DNA from: Pseudoxanthobacter soli DSM 19599
GTDB lineage: Bacteria > Pseudomonadota > Alphaproteobacteria > Rhizobiales > Segnochrobactraceae
Reading direction: 5' to 3'
NCBI RefSeq assembly: GCF_900148505.1
Contig: NZ_FRXO01000004.1
Span: 186,001 to 250,000 of the forward strand
Length of the DNA: 64,000 nt
Under the pieces are notes generated by a model, which was not told the origin of the DNA, made no database searches, and saw only the letters and a list, made by a program, of their open reading frames with translations. Both the position numbers and the translations under genes were made by a program. Positions 19,246-27,565 of this stretch are shown in pieces (the stretch's first letter is position 1; every line of letters begins with the position of its first letter).

Positions 19246-20244
19246 TCATTCGCCCTGCTGCTTCAGATATTCCTCGGCCTTGGGCGACTTCTCGGTGACG
19301 AGTTCGAGCGGCACGATCACGTCGCCGGTCTTCTCGCCCTTCAGGAGCTTGTCGCCCGTCTCGACGATGGCGTATCCAACCTGAACCAGCGGGATCGCCA
19401 TGGAGGCGCGGTAGACCGTGCCACCCTGCTTCAGGAGCTTCAGTGCCGGCACCGTGCCGTCCATGCCGCCGATGAATCCGGTCGGGTCGGCGGGATCCTT
19501 GCCGGCGGCAACCCAGGCCTTGTAGGCGCCCTCGGTCGCCGGATCCTCGACGCCCAGGATCACGTTCGCATCCGGGTGAGCCTGAAGCAGCGAGCGGGTG
19601 ACGTTCAGGCCCTCGGTCGGGCTGATCGCGTCCTGCTCGGCGACGATCTCCACATTGGGCGCCTTGGCGAGCAGGCCATCCTTGATGCCGGAGCCGCGCT
19701 GCTGGCCCCAGATGCCCTTCTCATAGCCGAGGATGATGGCCTTGGCCTTGCCGCCGAGCTTGTCCGTCACCCACTGGCCGGCATATTCGCCGAGCTGGCG
19801 GCCGTCAGGATATTGCGCGTAGCCGACGGTCGCATCCTGGTTCTCGATCTTCTGGCCGTAGGTGATCCACACCACACCGGCCTCGCGCGCCTGCTTGGCG
19901 ACGGACTCGAACGCCGCCGGCTGCAGCGTGTTGACGACGATGACGTCGACCTTCTGTCCGATCCAGGTCTTGATGGTGTTGATCTGCTTGTTCAGGTCCG
20001 TGCCGGGGTCGTCGACGATCACGTCGTACCCCATCTCCTTGCCCTTCTCCTTGGCGGCGTCGAGCGAGGTGATGACGGCGCCGATAACCGAAGCGTTGGG
20101 GAAGCTGACCGCGATCTTCTTGTTTTCGGCGAAGGCCGGACCGAGCGAGGCGGTGGCGGCGACGGCGAACGCCATGCCGGCGATGACGACGCGGCGGGAG
20201 AGGCAGAGAGGACCGAGGCCCCGGATGGAAGTCTTCATGCGCAT
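19246..20244 (-). CDS. Periplasmic sugar-type substrate-binding protein (RbsB-like)
   Basis: A 332-residue periplasmic binding protein. The start at 20244 has AGAAGGG a few bases upstream; longer frames to the right overlap the CapA-like gene and are not supported. The N-terminus has a long signal with a twin-Arg SRRVVIAG stretch and predicted cleavage near AFA (about residue 39). The mature protein has the Peripla_BP_4 pattern, including KIAVSFPNASVIGAV, VDVIVVNTLQP and VILGVEDPATEG. It feeds the RbsA/RbsC-type pair encoded downstream. With the CapA-like and oxygenase genes upstream in the same direction, the ligand is probably the substrate or a product of the oxygenase. That is inference from gene order. 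Confidence 0.92.
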   Translation of the reverse strand: MRMKTSIRGLGPLCLSRRVVIAGMAFAVAATASLGPAFAENKKIAVSFPNASVIGAVITSLDAAKEKGKEMGYDVIVDDPGTDLNKQINTIKTWIGQKVDVIVVNTLQPAAFESVAKQAREAGVVWITYGQKIENQDATVGYAQYPDGRQLGEYAGQWVTDKLGGKAKAIILGYEKGIWGQQRGSGIKDGLLAKAPNVEIVAEQDAISPTEGLNVTRSLLQAHPDANVILGVEDPATEGAYKAWVAAGKDPADPTGFIGGMDGTVPALKLLKQGGTVYRASMAIPLVQVGYAIVETGDKLLKGEKTGDVIVPLELVTEKSPKAEEYLKQQGE

Positions 20245-20332
20245 GTTCCCTTCTGTCTGGTTTGATCCGGTTTGTGGTTGATCGGGTGAACCCGGCTCTT
20301 GCGGCCGGTATTCGCAAGCGTTCCGGCCGTCG

Positions 20333-21403
20333 TCAGGCCGGCAGCACCTCGAGCAGGCCGCCCGCGGCCGGGCGAACGATCGCCCCGAGCGGTTCAGAGA
20401 GCCGCGCAAGCCTTGCGGCGATGCGGCCGGCGACCTCACCATCCGCCGCCATCGGCAGGCGTTCGGCATCGAGGGTGGTGGGGTGAAGGCGGATCGACGA
20501 TGGGGCATCGCCGTCCCAGTCGAGCGTGGCGAGGTATCCGTCCGGCGACATGCCGGCCCACAGCGCCTGCACCTGCGCACCGGCCGGCAGGAAGATCTGC
20601 TGGCCGATGAACGTGCCTGCGCTGAAGAAGATCGGCTTGCCGGTGTGGAAGCCGATGCCGTGGATGGCATGGGGATGGTGGCCGTGGATGATGTCCGCCC
20701 CTGCCTCGATCAGCGCCCTGCCGAGGGGATGCTGGTATTCGGCGATCTCCTCCCCGGAGCCGAAGCCCCAGTGGATCGTGACGATCAGCACGTCGCACTG
20801 CGCCCTGGCCCGTTCCACGGCGGCGCAGGCCCAGGCGAGATCGTCGCCTCGTACGCGGGTGCGCACCGTGACGACGGAGATGTCGCCCGGTTCCTCCATC
20901 TGGTACCAGGGGTCGATCTCGTAGCTGGTCTCGACATGGATCGGCGACAGGCCCGGCCGGTCGTCCGCCGCGCTCATGCCCGTGGGCGTGAGGCAGGAGA
21001 ACGCGATGACGCCGACGCGCCGGCCATTCGCCACCGCGAAATGCGGAGCGGCGGCAATCTCCCGGCTCTCGCCGACGCCGACGACCGCGATGCCGCCGGC
21101 GGTAAGTCCGGCGCGGGTGTCTGCAAGCCCTTCCCAGCCATAGTCGACGGCATGGTTGTTGGCGAGCGTGAGCACGTCGAAGCCGAGCACCGGCACGTCG
21201 GCGGCCAGCCTCGCCGGCGCGCGGATGTTGAGGAGCTTCTGGACCCGCGTGCCCCGATCCGTCGTCGCCATCTCGAAATTGCCGACCGAGAAATCGGCGC
21301 CGCGCACGAGACGATAGATTGCCTCCGCCGTGGCCGGAGGCGAGTGGAGCGGCCGTGTCGGCAGGATGTCGCCGCTGAGGGCGATGCGGATCGGCATGGT
21401 CAT
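20333..21403 (-). CDS. CapA-family metallophosphoesterase
   Basis: A 356-residue member of the CapA/PgsA (PGA_cap) family, a calcineurin-like metal-dependent phosphoesterase fold. Metal-binding motifs in order: SGDILPTRP near residue 10, GNFEM near 41, TLANNHAVDYG near 80 and HGHHPHAIHG near 240. The start at 21403 follows GGGGAGGGGG. There is no signal peptide or membrane anchor, unlike CapA proteins of polyglutamate capsule synthesis, which suggests a cytoplasmic enzyme. It sits between an oxygenase and an ABC importer, and no PgsB/PgsC genes are present. A catabolic phosphoesterase or hydrolase is therefore more likely than capsule synthesis. Confidence 0.85.
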   Translation of the reverse strand: MTMPIRIALSGDILPTRPLHSPPATAEAIYRLVRGADFSVGNFEMATTDRGTRVQKLLNIRAPARLAADVPVLGFDVLTLANNHAVDYGWEGLADTRAGLTAGGIAVVGVGESREIAAAPHFAVANGRRVGVIAFSCLTPTGMSAADDRPGLSPIHVETSYEIDPWYQMEEPGDISVVTVRTRVRGDDLAWACAAVERARAQCDVLIVTIHWGFGSGEEIAEYQHPLGRALIEAGADIIHGHHPHAIHGIGFHTGKPIFFSAGTFIGQQIFLPAGAQVQALWAGMSPDGYLATLDWDGDAPSSIRLHPTTLDAERLPMAADGEVAGRIAARLARLSEPLGAIVRPAAGGLLEVLPA

Positions 21404-21422
21404 GCCCCCTCCCCGCGCCTGC

Positions 21423-22415
21423 TCACATCTTCGCCTTCGTAGCGTTCCACTTGTAGTTCCAGTGTTCTTTGTAGGTGATGGCGCCGTACTTGCTGGGATT
21501 GTCGGCGCTGAAGCAGGACGGCAGCGTCTCGATGATCGAGTCGTAGTTCGGCTGGTGGAAGAACACGATGGAATGCCGCCGCGAGGTATCCGCCACCTCG
21601 CTCGGCGGATTGACCACCCGATGGAGGGTCGAAACCCAACGATCGTTCGTCCAGATCTGCATGATGTCGCCGATGTTGACGACATAGGTGCCGGGCTCAG
21701 GGGTCACGTCCACCCAGTAGCCGTCGCGATGCTGGGCCTGGAGGCCGCCGGTCGCCTTGTCCGCCATCAGGATGGTGAGCGTGCCGTAGTCGGTGTGGGC
21801 GCCGCTGCGCAGCTGGCCCGGCTCCGGCGCCTGATCCTGTTCCGGATAGCAGATCAGGCGAAGGGCGCTGATGTTCTTGTCGAGCTTGTCGAAGAAGAAG
21901 TTTTCCGGAAGATCCAGCGCATGAGCGAAGATCGCCATCAGGTCGTTGGCGAGCCGGTTCATGCGGCGATAATAGGTCTCCATCGTGCCCTGGAAGCCGG
22001 CAGGCTTCTCGGGCCAGAGGTTCTTGTAGAAATAATAGCCGGCCTCGGGGCCGCTATAATATTCGCCGACCGGTACGTCCACGGGGCCGATGTCGATCAT
22101 CTCCTTGAGATCACCCGGCGCCGCCTTGCCGAGGCTCGCGGCGAGCGTCTCGCCTTTGAAGGGGGTGTAGCCGCGCGGAATGTTGCCGGGAGGCTGGCGG
22201 ATGGTGAGTTTGTCGTCCACCGGCAGCCGGAAGAACGACGAGGCGGCGGCGTAGGTGTCGTCGATCAGATCCTGGTCGACCCCATGTCCCTTGATGAGAA
22301 AGAAGCCGATCTCCTCTCCGGCCTGCCGGATCTGCGCCGCCACCTGCTCGCGGCCCTCCGGCGTGCCTGCCAGGAACGGAGCGATGTCGATCACCGGAAT
22401 GGACGTCATCTTCAT
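21423..22415 (-). CDS. 2-oxoglutarate/Fe(II) oxygenase, isopenicillin-N-synthase family (paralogue 1)
   Basis: A 330-residue non-heme iron oxygenase. The N-terminal DIOX_N domain (IPVIDIAPFLAG, GFFLIKGHGVD) is followed by the jelly-roll core. HTDYGTLTIL gives the first His and the Asp, STLHRVVNPP the distal His, and RRHSIVFF the Arg/Ser pair that binds 2-oxoglutarate. A facial triad is therefore intact. The family hydroxylates, desaturates or ring-expands small molecules; bacterial members of this type are mostly uncharacterised. It is the first gene of an operon with a CapA-like enzyme and an ABC importer, and is divergent from an FCD-type GntR regulator. A second paralogue lies at 25111. 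Confidence 0.9.
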   Translation of the reverse strand: MKMTSIPVIDIAPFLAGTPEGREQVAAQIRQAGEEIGFFLIKGHGVDQDLIDDTYAAASSFFRLPVDDKLTIRQPPGNIPRGYTPFKGETLAASLGKAAPGDLKEMIDIGPVDVPVGEYYSGPEAGYYFYKNLWPEKPAGFQGTMETYYRRMNRLANDLMAIFAHALDLPENFFFDKLDKNISALRLICYPEQDQAPEPGQLRSGAHTDYGTLTILMADKATGGLQAQHRDGYWVDVTPEPGTYVVNIGDIMQIWTNDRWVSTLHRVVNPPSEVADTSRRHSIVFFHQPNYDSIIETLPSCFSADNPSKYGAITYKEHWNYKWNATKAKM

Positions 22416-22436
22416 TGGGCAAGTCCTGCGTTATTT

Positions 22437-22553
22437 TTGATTTCAATCAATTTAAAGCAAGCCCTGTGCCACATATTATTTTCCAATGGCTTAGTGGAAA
22501 TGATGGTGTCGGCGCTCACATATGTCGACGATCATGGGTGGATTGTTGACAAT
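22437..22553. promoter_or_regulatory. Divergent control region with two inverted repeats and a TTGACA box
   Basis: AT-rich DNA between the minus-strand oxygenase and the plus-strand GntR gene. It has a palindrome TTGATT-TC-AATCAA at 22437-22450, just upstream of the oxygenase start. A second palindrome, ATTGT-TG-ACAAT at 22542-22553, fits the TNGT-N-ACNA pattern of FadR-subfamily operators. The second site overlaps TTGACA (22546-22551), a good -35; TTCAAT about 18 bases later is a possible -10 for the regulator gene. Autoregulation and control of the divergent operon by the GntR protein is the simplest reading. Confidence 0.6.
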
Positions 22554-22648
22554 ATATGACTAAAAATTGTTCAATACGTCGCGCCGCAAATTCGCTAGGC
22601 AGACGGTCGGGCGGGGCGCGTGCCGCACGCGCGATTCCGGGGGACGGC

Positions 22649-23347
22649 ATGGCAGAAATTTCGATCGAGGACCGGCTCTGCCTCAATGTGAAGGAAGCCA
22701 TGTCGGAGGGCCTGCTGCCGCCTGGCACCAAGCTTCCCGAAGAACTTCTGGCGGAGCAGTGGGGCGTCAACCGCGCCCGGGTGCGCACCGTGCTCCAGCG
22801 CCTCGCCTTCGAGGATCTGGTGGACCTGAAGCGCAACCGTGGTGCCTTCGTCGCCAGCCCCGGCATCAAGGAGGCCCGGGACGTATTCGAGGCCCGGCGC
22901 GTGATCGAGCGCGTTACCACCGAGATCGTCACGCGCACGATTCTGACGCCGCAGCTACGCGCCCTGCGGGCTTCCATGGAAAACCGCGAGAGGACCTGGC
23001 TGCACGGCAACCGTCAGCAGGCGATCGCAAGCATCAGCGCTTTCCACACCTCGCTGGCCGCTCTTGCGCACAACGAATCCCTCGCCTCGGCGCTCAAGAC
23101 GCTCATCCTGCGCAGCGCACTCATCCTCGGCCTTTACGGCACGCCGCAGACCTTTCCCCTCGCCTCTGCCCACTACGACGCCCTGCTCGTGCTGATCGAG
23201 CGCGGCGAGAGCATCGCCGCGGCCCATGCCATGGAGCGCTGCCTGTACGCCCTCGAGCATGGCCTCGACCTGCGCGTTGCCCAGCCACGCGAGGTCGACC
23301 TGGCCCGCGTCATCGGCCGCATGACCCGGGCGTTCGCCGATCACTGA
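22649..23347 (+). CDS. GntR-family transcriptional regulator, FCD type
   Basis: A 232-residue repressor: an N-terminal winged helix (HTH around EQWGVNRARVRTVLQRL) followed by an all-helical FCD ligand-binding domain with metal-site-type residues spread along it (for example SAFHTSLAALAHN and ERCLYALEHG). A longer frame begins at 22556, but that ATG lies in the probable promoter. The start at 22649 has GGGGGA six bases upstream and gives the normal FCD length. It is divergent from the oxygenase/CapA/ABC operon, so it probably senses the substrate of that operon. FCD proteins commonly bind organic acids or amino-acid derivatives. Confidence 0.88.
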   Translation: MAEISIEDRLCLNVKEAMSEGLLPPGTKLPEELLAEQWGVNRARVRTVLQRLAFEDLVDLKRNRGAFVASPGIKEARDVFEARRVIERVTTEIVTRTILTPQLRALRASMENRERTWLHGNRQQAIASISAFHTSLAALAHNESLASALKTLILRSALILGLYGTPQTFPLASAHYDALLVLIERGESIAAAHAMERCLYALEHGLDLRVAQPREVDLARVIGRMTRAFADH

Positions 23348-23366
23348 CCAATCCCGCCGCGGGGCG

Positions 23367-24182
23367 TCAGTGTTCCTTCGCCAGCACGGACGCGAGGCTG
23401 CCGTCATCCTGCAGGCCATGGGCGAGCGCGGTCTCCATGTGCTCGAGATGAGCGACCAGCAGCCGGTCGGCCGCCTCCGCGTCGCCGGCGAGGATGGCGT
23501 CGAGCAGCGAACCGTGCTCGGCAATCGAGCAATCGAGATCATGGGAATGGGTGTGGGCCACGATGGCGAGTGACATCTGGGCGATCAGGTCCTGAAGGAT
23601 GCGGACGAGACGCTGGTTGCCGGCATACGCCGCCATCTTCAGGTGGAACTCGCCCGAAAGCCGGATCTCGGCCGCCCGGTCATCGGCACGGACGGCCGCC
23701 GTCTCGTTCTCGATGTGCAGGCGCAGGTTCTCGACGATCTTGCGCCGGCGCGCGGGGCCGAGGCTCGCCAGCGTCTGCACGACGTGGCGCTCGATGAGGC
23801 GGCGGCTTTCGAAGGCGTCGCGGCATTCGCGATAGCTCGGCCGCGCGACGAACGCGCCGCGGTTCGGTTCGAGCCGCACGATGTCGTGCTGCGACAGCAC
23901 CAGCAGGATTCGGCGGATGCGCTCGCGGCTGACGCCGAAGATGCCGGCGAGATCCTCCTCGACGAGGCGCACGCCCGGCAGCAGGCGGCGCTCGGCAATG
24001 GCATCCATCAGCTTTGCGAACGCCTGGCGCTCGACCTTGTTGAGGCCGGCGGGACGCAGTTCCAGACCGATCAGTTCAGGCTCGTCCGAAGCGGCCTTTC
24101 TGCCGGCCGTGCCACGACGGCGGGGCTTCTGCGGTCCCGGAACGGCTTGCGGCATGGGATCGTTCTTGGCGTCGTCGGCCAT
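23367..24182 (-). CDS. GntR-family transcriptional regulator, FCD type (second)
   Basis: A 271-residue regulator with a 50-residue basic, Pro-rich N-terminal extension, then a winged helix (EEDLAGIFGVSRERIRRI) and a C-terminal FCD domain (GEFHLKMAAYAGN, IAEHGSLLDAILAGD, VAHLEHMETAL) with the usual Asp/His metal-ligand positions. It ends 19 bases from the convergent FCD gene. It follows the formamidase-like hydrolase gene by 9 bases, so the two form one operon. Its likely target is the palindrome at 25072-25087 between the hydrolase and the second oxygenase. Two different FCD regulators next to two oxygenase paralogues suggests duplication of a regulator-enzyme pair. Confidence 0.88.
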   Translation of the reverse strand: MADDAKNDPMPQAVPGPQKPRRRGTAGRKAASDEPELIGLELRPAGLNKVERQAFAKLMDAIAERRLLPGVRLVEEDLAGIFGVSRERIRRILLVLSQHDIVRLEPNRGAFVARPSYRECRDAFESRRLIERHVVQTLASLGPARRRKIVENLRLHIENETAAVRADDRAAEIRLSGEFHLKMAAYAGNQRLVRILQDLIAQMSLAIVAHTHSHDLDCSIAEHGSLLDAILAGDAEAADRLLVAHLEHMETALAHGLQDDGSLASVLAKEH

Positions 24183-24191
24183 GCTGCGTCC

Positions 24192-25025
24192 TCAGGATGT
24201 GCGCGCGACGAGGCTTGCGAGGGCTTTGCATAGCATTCCCTCCGGCGCCGACAACTGCTCCAGCACCGAGAAGTGGTCGCAGCCGGGGACCGGCACGCAC
24301 GTGACGTCCCTGCCGAGGGACGACAGCACCGCCGCATAGTCGTCCGATTGGCGCCGGATCTCCGGCCGCTCGTCGCTGCCATAGGCGACGATCACTGGCG
24401 CGGTTTCGGCCGGCACCTGATGCAGGGGCGAGAACGCGCGCGCTTCGGCGAAATCCATGCCGATCGGGCCGTTGAGGGAGGACAGGCGGATCGGCTCCAA
24501 GTCGTAGATGCCGCTGATCAGGAGCGCGCCCCGCACGCCCGGTTCGGCCAAAGCCTGGGCCATCAGATGCGCGCCGGTCGAGATGCCCGCGAGATAGATA
24601 CGATCTGGGTCACGGCCCCGCGCGGCCAGTTCACGCCGGAGGAAGCCCACCTGCGCCACCGCCTCGCCGCAGATGGCCGCCATCGTTGCCGCAGGTGCCA
24701 GCGTGTATTCGCCGATGGCGGCATTGATGCCGTGCGCGAGCAGACCACGGGCGACGAAGGCCTGTCCCTCCTTGTCGTTCCACTGCCAGTACCCGCCGTG
24801 AAGGAACAGGCACGTCGGTGCGTCGTCGTCGGCGGCGAGGAACAGGTCCAGCCGCTGCCTGGGCCCGTCTCCATAGGAGAGGTCGCGCGCCGTCGCTTGC
24901 TGCGCATAGAGCGGCTTTCCCTCTTTCGCCCAGCGGTCGAGATAGTCCTGCCATCCGGGCACCACCGCCCGATTGTTGTAGGCGACGTCGAGGGCCGCCC
25001 GGTCCATGCCGCGATACCGTTCCAT
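24192..25025 (-). CDS. Alpha/beta hydrolase, kynurenine-formamidase/carboxylesterase-like
   Basis: A 277-residue cytoplasmic hydrolase. The oxyanion-hole motif HGGYW (near residue 76) and nucleophile elbow GISTG (near 149; the Ser is catalytic) match the esterase group that includes eukaryotic-type kynurenine formamidase. YGSDERPE gives the likely Asp and GCDHFSVLE the His. The N-terminus (MERYRGMDRAALDVAYNN) is also characteristic of formamidase-like members. It probably cleaves an amide or ester in a small molecule. No tryptophan-pathway genes are nearby, so classical kynurenine metabolism is not supported. It is the first gene of a two-gene operon with an FCD regulator and is divergent from oxygenase paralogue 2. 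Confidence 0.85.
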   Translation of the reverse strand: MERYRGMDRAALDVAYNNRAVVPGWQDYLDRWAKEGKPLYAQQATARDLSYGDGPRQRLDLFLAADDDAPTCLFLHGGYWQWNDKEGQAFVARGLLAHGINAAIGEYTLAPAATMAAICGEAVAQVGFLRRELAARGRDPDRIYLAGISTGAHLMAQALAEPGVRGALLISGIYDLEPIRLSSLNGPIGMDFAEARAFSPLHQVPAETAPVIVAYGSDERPEIRRQSDDYAAVLSSLGRDVTCVPVPGCDHFSVLEQLSAPEGMLCKALASLVARTS

Positions 25026-25071
25026 CCGTGTCCTCCGACCGTGGAACGGACTTTACAGCGCCGAATTATGA

Positions 25072-25087
25072 TGCACAAGATTGTGCA
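25072..25087. promoter_or_regulatory. Palindromic operator between hydrolase and oxygenase 2
   Basis: A perfect inverted repeat TGCACAA-GA-TTGTGCA in the 85-base gap between the divergent hydrolase (start 25025) and oxygenase (start 25111) genes. It is well placed to control both. The FCD-type GntR gene in the hydrolase operon is the natural candidate to bind it. Confidence 0.65.
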
Positions 25088-25110
25088 CGATTTTGTTCAT
25101 GGAGAATGCC

Positions 25111-26151
25111 ATGGCGACCCCGGAAGACGCGGCATCCGCACACCACGGCCCGGCTACCCTTGATCGCGTGCCCATCGTCGACATCTCGCCATTCCTGCAC
25201 GGCTCGCCGGCCGAGCGGGCGGCGGTCGCCGATCTGGTCGATCGGACCAACCGCGAGATCGGCTTTCTCGTGATCACCGGCCATGGCTTCGATCTCGAAC
25301 TGCTCGACCGGTGGTTCGAGATCTCGCGCCGGTTCTTCGAGGGGCCCGGAAGCGCGAAGCGCGCCGTGATGCACGCCGGCCCGACGGCGCACCACGGCTA
25401 TCACGGGCAGGGGCTGTCCGGTCTCGCGGCCAAGGAGGGCGAGGAAGCGCCGCCGGACCTGCGCGAATATTTCATGATCGGGCAGACCGATCTCTCAGCC
25501 GCGCCGTTCCGGACACCCGAGGCCGGCCGGTTCCACCGCCCCAACCTCTGGCCCGACGAACCCGCGGAGTTCGCCGCCGTCGGCGGCGCCTACTACGCGG
25601 CGATCAGCCGGCTCGGCGCCGAGCTCATGCGGCTGTTCGCCGTCTCGCTGGGGCTGCCGGAGCACTGGTTCGACGACAAGATCGACCACCATTTCTCGAT
25701 CGTCAGCTCGATTTATTATCCGGAGCAGAAGACCGCGCCGCTGCCCGGGCAGCTTCGCGCCGGAGCCCATACCGACTATGGCAGTCTCACCATCCTGGCG
25801 CCGACGGCGGCGCCGGGGGGCCTGCAGGTGCGCACGCTCCAGGGCGAGTGGGTGGACGTGCCCCATGTTCCCGGTGCCTTCGTGATCAATATCGGCGACA
25901 TGATGCAGCGGTGGACCAACGACCGCTGGCTTTCCAACATGCACCGCGTCGTCAACCCGCCGAGCGCGGTCGCCGCGACGAGCCCGCGCCAATCGATCGC
26001 GTTTTTCCTGCATCCGAACCACGACGCCGTGATCGAATGCATCCCGACCTGCATCGAGCAAAATGCCCCGGCGAAATATCCCGCGATCCTCGCCGGCGAG
26101 TACATGATCGAGAAGGAAGCCGCCATCGCGACGGCGACCACGAAGAAGTAG
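25111..26151 (+). CDS. 2-oxoglutarate/Fe(II) oxygenase, isopenicillin-N-synthase family (paralogue 2)
   Basis: A 346-residue paralogue of the oxygenase at 21423. The N-terminal part has VPIVDISPFLHG and GFLVITGHGFD. The core has HTDYGSLTIL (His, Asp), SNMHRVVNPP (distal His) and SPRQSIAFF (co-substrate Arg/Ser), so the iron and 2-oxoglutarate sites are intact. The ATG at 25111 is preferred because GGAG lies 6 bases upstream; an in-frame ATG at 25099 and a TTG inside the operator at 25081 are less likely. Compared with paralogue 1, the segment between the domains differs (for example LSGLAAKEGEEAPPDLREYF), which suggests a different or sequential substrate. A GC-rich hairpin follows the gene. 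Confidence 0.9.
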   Translation: MATPEDAASAHHGPATLDRVPIVDISPFLHGSPAERAAVADLVDRTNREIGFLVITGHGFDLELLDRWFEISRRFFEGPGSAKRAVMHAGPTAHHGYHGQGLSGLAAKEGEEAPPDLREYFMIGQTDLSAAPFRTPEAGRFHRPNLWPDEPAEFAAVGGAYYAAISRLGAELMRLFAVSLGLPEHWFDDKIDHHFSIVSSIYYPEQKTAPLPGQLRAGAHTDYGSLTILAPTAAPGGLQVRTLQGEWVDVPHVPGAFVINIGDMMQRWTNDRWLSNMHRVVNPPSAVAATSPRQSIAFFLHPNHDAVIECIPTCIEQNAPAKYPAILAGEYMIEKEAAIATATTKK

Positions 26152-26165
26152 CCGGAGCGACGCAT

Positions 26166-26182
26166 GCCGGCGGAACGCCGGC
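26166..26182 (+). terminator. GC-rich hairpin after oxygenase 2
   Basis: A perfect 7-bp stem GCCGGCG/CGCCGGC with loop GAA, enclosed by an outer CGGAGC/GCTCCG pairing, 14 bases after the stop. It has no T-run, so it is at best a weak intrinsic terminator. Confidence 0.45.
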
Positions 26183-26328
26183 CGGCTCCGCCCGAATTCC
26201 CGCCGCGACTTGGCTGTTTGAGAGCGCAGTGATATGCGGCTCCATGGCGACTCGCGAGGTTGGGTCGTCGCCGTCCGCAAGGGAACGGCGGCGGCTGCTC
26301 ACTGCCAGCCGCACGGCCGGGAGGACAG

Positions 26329-27357
26329 ATGCCTGCGACGCGAAAAGGGGTCACCCTCAAGGATGTGGCGGCTGCCGCGAACGTCTCGCGCGCGACGGCG
26401 GCGCGGGCGCTCAACAGCTATGGTTATGTGGGTGACGAGACCGCCACGCGCGTGGTTGAGGCCGCAGACCGGCTGGGATACCGCGCCAATCGCGTGGCGC
26501 AGGCGCTGCGCAGTGGCCAGCTTCCCATTGTCGGCTTCGTGCCGGGCGACATCCAGAATCCGTTCTTTGCCCGGATCGCCCACGACCTCGAGGTCGAATT
26601 CCGCAAGCAGGGCCACGGCCTGCTGATTTCGAGCAGCGAGGAGAATGTCGAGCAGGAGAAGGCAGTGCTGGAAAGCCTGCGTTCGCTCAGCATCCGGGGC
26701 TTTATCCTCGCGCCGACCTCGGCGACCGACAACCGGCACATCGTCAAGCTCGCCCGCGAGGGCGCTCCTCTCGTGCTGATCGATCGCGTCGCCAAGGATG
26801 TGCGCTGCGACAGCGTCGTCGTCGACAACGAGGGCGGCGCCCGGGAGGCGGTCGACTACCTCATCGCCAACGGCCACCGCCGAATCGCGCTGCTGCGGGA
26901 CGAATCGCGCATCTTTACCGCGCAGGAGCGCTTCGCCGGCTATCAGGGCGCGCTGCAATCCCACGGCATCGCGCTCGACGAGACGCTGGTGACCGTCTCT
27001 CGCTCGACCGTCGAACATGCCATCGAGGCCACCATCCGCCTGTTCAGCCGACGCGACCGGCCGACGGCGCTGTTCACCGTCGACAGCCTGATGACCCAGG
27101 GCGCGCTGCTCGGCCTGCGCTCGATGGGGCTGACCATTCCCCACGACGTCGCCCTCGTGGGTTTCGACGACTTCAATCTCGCCACGTTCACCGATCCGCA
27201 GATCACGGTCGTCGCGCAGCCGATCGCCGAGATCGGTCCGCTCGCCGCGAGCTTCCTGCTCGAGCGGCTCGCCGGCCAGAAAATCCCGCCCCGCAACGTT
27301 CGCTTTCCGACGAGACTTGTCGTGCGCGGCTCGGTTGCTCCCCTGAACAAGGCCTGA
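26329..27357 (+). CDS. LacI-family transcriptional regulator of the Amadori operon
   Basis: A 342-residue repressor: LacI-type DNA-binding domain (VTLKDVAAAANVSRATAARAL at residues 8-28, with the hinge helix around ANRVAQALRSGQ), then a periplasmic-binding-protein-like effector domain (VGFVPGDIQNPFFARIA, VALVGFDDFNLATFTDPQIT). The start at 26329 follows GGGAGG closely; an in-frame ATG 23 codons upstream gives a non-conserved extension. It lies directly upstream of the fructosamine operon in the same orientation, with a perfect 16-bp palindrome between them. It most likely represses that operon and is released by a sugar-amine or its phosphate. Confidence 0.92.
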   Translation: MPATRKGVTLKDVAAAANVSRATAARALNSYGYVGDETATRVVEAADRLGYRANRVAQALRSGQLPIVGFVPGDIQNPFFARIAHDLEVEFRKQGHGLLISSSEENVEQEKAVLESLRSLSIRGFILAPTSATDNRHIVKLAREGAPLVLIDRVAKDVRCDSVVVDNEGGAREAVDYLIANGHRRIALLRDESRIFTAQERFAGYQGALQSHGIALDETLVTVSRSTVEHAIEATIRLFSRRDRPTALFTVDSLMTQGALLGLRSMGLTIPHDVALVGFDDFNLATFTDPQITVVAQPIAEIGPLAASFLLERLAGQKIPPRNVRFPTRLVVRGSVAPLNKA

Positions 27358-27445
27358 CGGGCGCCGCCCATGTCGACCGCGAGACAGGCGGATTAATTTC
27401 CGCTCGACGCTTGTCAGCCGGGAAAATATATGCGTCTATATCGAT

Positions 27446-27461
27446 GTGAGATCGATCTCAC
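27446..27461 (+). promoter_or_regulatory. Perfect LacI-type operator upstream of the Amadori operon
   Basis: GTGAGATCGATCTCAC is a perfect 16-bp palindrome with the central CG typical of LacI-family operators. It lies 104 bases before the deglycase start. A possible -35 TTGTCA sits at 27411-27416 and an AT-rich tract at 27424-27442, so the operator would cover the region just after the -10. A GTG start codon could be read inside it, but that would be a regulatory site, not coding. Confidence 0.75.
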
Positions 27462-27565
27462 GTCGAGAACTTATGAAAGACAGTTCGCTTTTGCGCTGTC
27501 AGCATTGCGCTGTGCGCGTTTATCCCGCGCACATGCCGAATTTCCGAAGTACAGGGAATGATCAG

